Shown here piece by piece: positions 6,029-6,673 of a DNA stretch of 6,673 bases. Origin of the DNA: Rhodospirillaceae bacterium (GTDB taxonomy: Bacteria; Pseudomonadota; Alphaproteobacteria; Rhodospirillales; Magnetospirillaceae); contig DUZC01000154.1 in the NCBI GenBank assembly GCA_013349735.1, positions 1 through 6,673 on the forward strand, written 5' to 3'. The notes beneath the pieces are model-generated. The model did no database searches. It saw only the letters and a list, made by a program, of their open reading frames with translations, and was not told the origin of the DNA. The translations under genes were made by a program, and so were the position numbers. Position 1 is the stretch's first letter. Each line of letters starts with the position of its first letter.

Positions 6029-6339
6029 GCGGGCGTGGCGAAATCGGTAGACGCAACGGACTTGAAAAATTGAGTGCTTGCCGGGAAACCGGCGATGTAG
6101 AACTGCTCAAATTCGGGGAACCCTGTCAGATGGGAATCCCGAGCCAAGCCCGGAAACGGGAAGGTGTAGAGACTAGACGGGCAGCACCTAAGGCGGGTTC
6201 GCTATGGTGAAGGGATAGTCCAGACCCCAAACCCGCCAGGGCCTCGAAAGACCTGGTTGGGGCGGCGAAAGCCGCAGTTGGTATGAAAATCCGTAGGGCC
6301 GCAAGGCCTGTGGGGGTTCGAGTCCCCCCGCCCGCACCA
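6029..6339 (+). tRNA. tRNA-Leu(UAA) interrupted by a group I intron (exons 6029-6063 and 6286-6339)
   Basis: The spliced product is 89 nt including an encoded CCA (6337-6339). The acceptor stem pairs GCGGGCG (6029-6035) with CGCCCGC (6329-6335), with discriminator A6336. The D stem is GCG/CGC (6038-6040, 6052-6054) with GG in its loop. The anticodon stem is ACGGA (6056-6060) with TCCGT (6290-6294). Joining C6061-T-T6063 to AAAA (6286-6289) gives the 7-nt loop CTTAAAA, i.e. anticodon UAA, decoding UUA. The long variable arm GGGCC-GCAA-GGCCT (6296-6309) marks a class II tRNA, and the T arm is GGGGG-TTCGAGT-CCCCC. A73 and the arm structure fit leucine. Unspliced, the sequence shows a misleading CTTGAAA loop (UGA, Ser), but that reading lacks a paired anticodon stem. 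Between this gene and the preceding CDS, 60 nt hold only the promoter. Confidence 0.95.
6064..6285 (+). ncRNA. Group I self-splicing intron (IC3-like) in the tRNA-Leu(UAA) anticodon
   Basis: 222 nt, inserted between U34 and A35. Helices found by eye: P1, exon ACTT (6060-6063) with guide GAGT (6072-6075), giving the U·G pair at the 5' splice site; P2, GCCGG/CCGGC (6080-6084, 6089-6093), GAAA loop; P3, CTGCTC (6103-6108) with GGGCAG (6179-6184); P4, TCGGG (6113-6117) with CCCGA (6138-6142); P5, CCC/GGG (6121-6123, 6132-6134); P6 about 6143-6145 with 6163-6165; P6a, CCCG/CGGG (6149-6152, 6157-6160), GAAA loop; P7, GACTA (6171-6175) with TAGTC (6216-6220) inside typical R and S elements; P8, CACC/GGTG (6185-6188, 6206-6209); P9, CCAGG/CCTGG (6236-6240, 6252-6256) capped by GAAA; and a further hairpin GCGGC-GAAA-GCCGC (6262-6275). 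The last base is G6285, the expected terminal guanosine. No ORF or homing endonuclease is present. Splicing should start by guanosine attack (family knowledge); activity is inferred. Confidence 0.94.
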
Positions 6340-6352
6340 TTCACGCAGAAAG

Positions 6353-6373
6353 GGACCGCCACCCGGCCGGTCC
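6353..6373 (+). other. GC-rich hairpin between tRNA-Leu and kup
   Basis: GGACCG (6353-6358) pairs perfectly with CGGTCC (6368-6373) around a 9-nt loop. It starts 14 nt after the tRNA CCA. The nearest T run (6392-6396) is about 18 nt beyond the stem, so it is not a canonical intrinsic terminator. It may mark the tRNA transcript's 3' region or sit in the kup leader. No separate kup promoter could be assigned in 6340-6397. Confidence 0.35.
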
Positions 6374-6397
6374 GGAAGTTGGAGCAAGTAGTTTTTA

Positions 6398-6673
6398 ATG
6401 CGCAAAAGCGATCCGCCTTCGCCCCATTTTGCTGCCGCCAATGGCGAACTGGCCCCGGCGAAATCCGGCTTTGCCGCTTTGTCGATGGCCGCGCTGGGGG
6501 TGGTTTTCGGCGATATCGGCACCAGCCCCCTTTATACATTGCATGAATGTCTTGCCGGGGAGCACCCGTTGGACCTGACCCAAGGCAATGTTTTTGGCAT
6601 TCTTTCGCTGATCTTCTGGTCGATCATCGTCATCGTGACCATGAAATATGTGCTGGTCACCATGAAAGCCGAC
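6398..6673 (+). CDS. kup: Kup-family low-affinity potassium transporter, first 92 residues (3' end off the right edge)
   Basis: Kup/HAK/KUP proteins are inner-membrane K+ uptake permeases, generally proton-coupled, of about 620-640 residues with 12 membrane helices. Only the start is present. After a 23-residue hydrophilic N-terminus come LSMAALGVVFGDIGTSPLYTL (28-48), containing the family signature GDIGTSPLY in the first helix, and the second helix GILSLIFWSIIVIVTMKYVLVTMKAD (67-92), which matches the conserved family pattern. The ATG at 6398 is chosen because family N-termini are of similar length; the best Shine-Dalgarno, GGAG at 6381-6384, sits rather far (13 nt) upstream. It lies 58 nt after the split tRNA with no clear promoter of its own, so it may be read through from the tRNA promoter or from one inside the tRNA region (inference). 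No frameshift is seen in the visible part. Confidence 0.95.
   Translation, partial: MRKSDPPSPHFAAANGELAPAKSGFAALSMAALGVVFGDIGTSPLYTLHECLAGEHPLDLTQGNVFGILSLIFWSIIVIVTMKYVLVTMKAD

Noticed and set aside
6056..6074. tRNA-Ser(UGA) read from the unspliced loop CTTGAAA.
   Set aside because: The bases that follow do not pair with ACGGA; pairing and a normal tRNA length appear only after removing 6064-6285, giving anticodon UAA.
6126..6539. Minus-strand open frames with peptides such as GAGGGTRTPTG and GRGDSNPHRPC.
   Set aside because: They are translations antisense to the 3' half of tRNA-Leu and the intron; such peptides are well-known spurious predictions over tRNA genes.

Overview
The window looks like chromosomal core-genome DNA from an alphaproteobacterium, most likely of the Rhodospirillales type. 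The evidence is protein family resemblance and gene order: secA transcribed leftward, divergent from a rightward unit of a periplasmic peptidyl-prolyl isomerase gene, argJ and a Nudix (mutT-like) gene. That order is familiar to me from alphaproteobacteria. Composition is moderately GC-rich and even across the window. I see no insertion sequence, phage gene, CRISPR array or plasmid function. The order-level assignment is inference.

Layout. Positions 1-1630 (minus) hold the N-terminal 543 codons of SecA, which runs off the left edge. About 200 bases of divergent intergenic DNA (1631-1830) carry a good candidate secA promoter. From 1831 to 5968 (plus) lie five tightly packed genes that look like one operon. 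They are a signal-peptide-bearing parvulin isomerase, ArgJ, a GNAT-Nudix fusion whose start lies inside the end of argJ, a CinA/MoaB-type molybdopterin-binding-fold protein without the CinA deamidase domain, and an 82-residue two-helix membrane protein of unknown function. Next comes a promoter-preceded tRNA gene (6029-6339), then the first 92 codons of a Kup potassium transporter (6398 to the right edge).

The most interesting item is the tRNA. It is tRNA-Leu(UAA), and its anticodon is split by a 222-nt group I intron between U34 and A35, the site of the classical cyanobacterial/plastid tRNA-Leu(UAA) intron. I could trace helices P1 through P9 by hand, including the 5'-exon U / guide-sequence G pair, P4-P6, P3, P7, P8, a terminal G at the 3' splice site and four GAAA tetraloops. 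It has no ORF and is close to the minimal size for a self-splicing group I ribozyme. Read straight through, the gene shows a false UGA (Ser) anticodon, so simple annotation can easily miss or misname it.

Functionally the rightward cluster mixes envelope protein folding (isomerase, opposite secA), arginine biosynthesis (argJ), nucleotide-pool cleaning/acetylation (GNAT-Nudix) and an uncharacterised MoaB-fold protein. This looks like housekeeping genes grouped by conserved order rather than one pathway.
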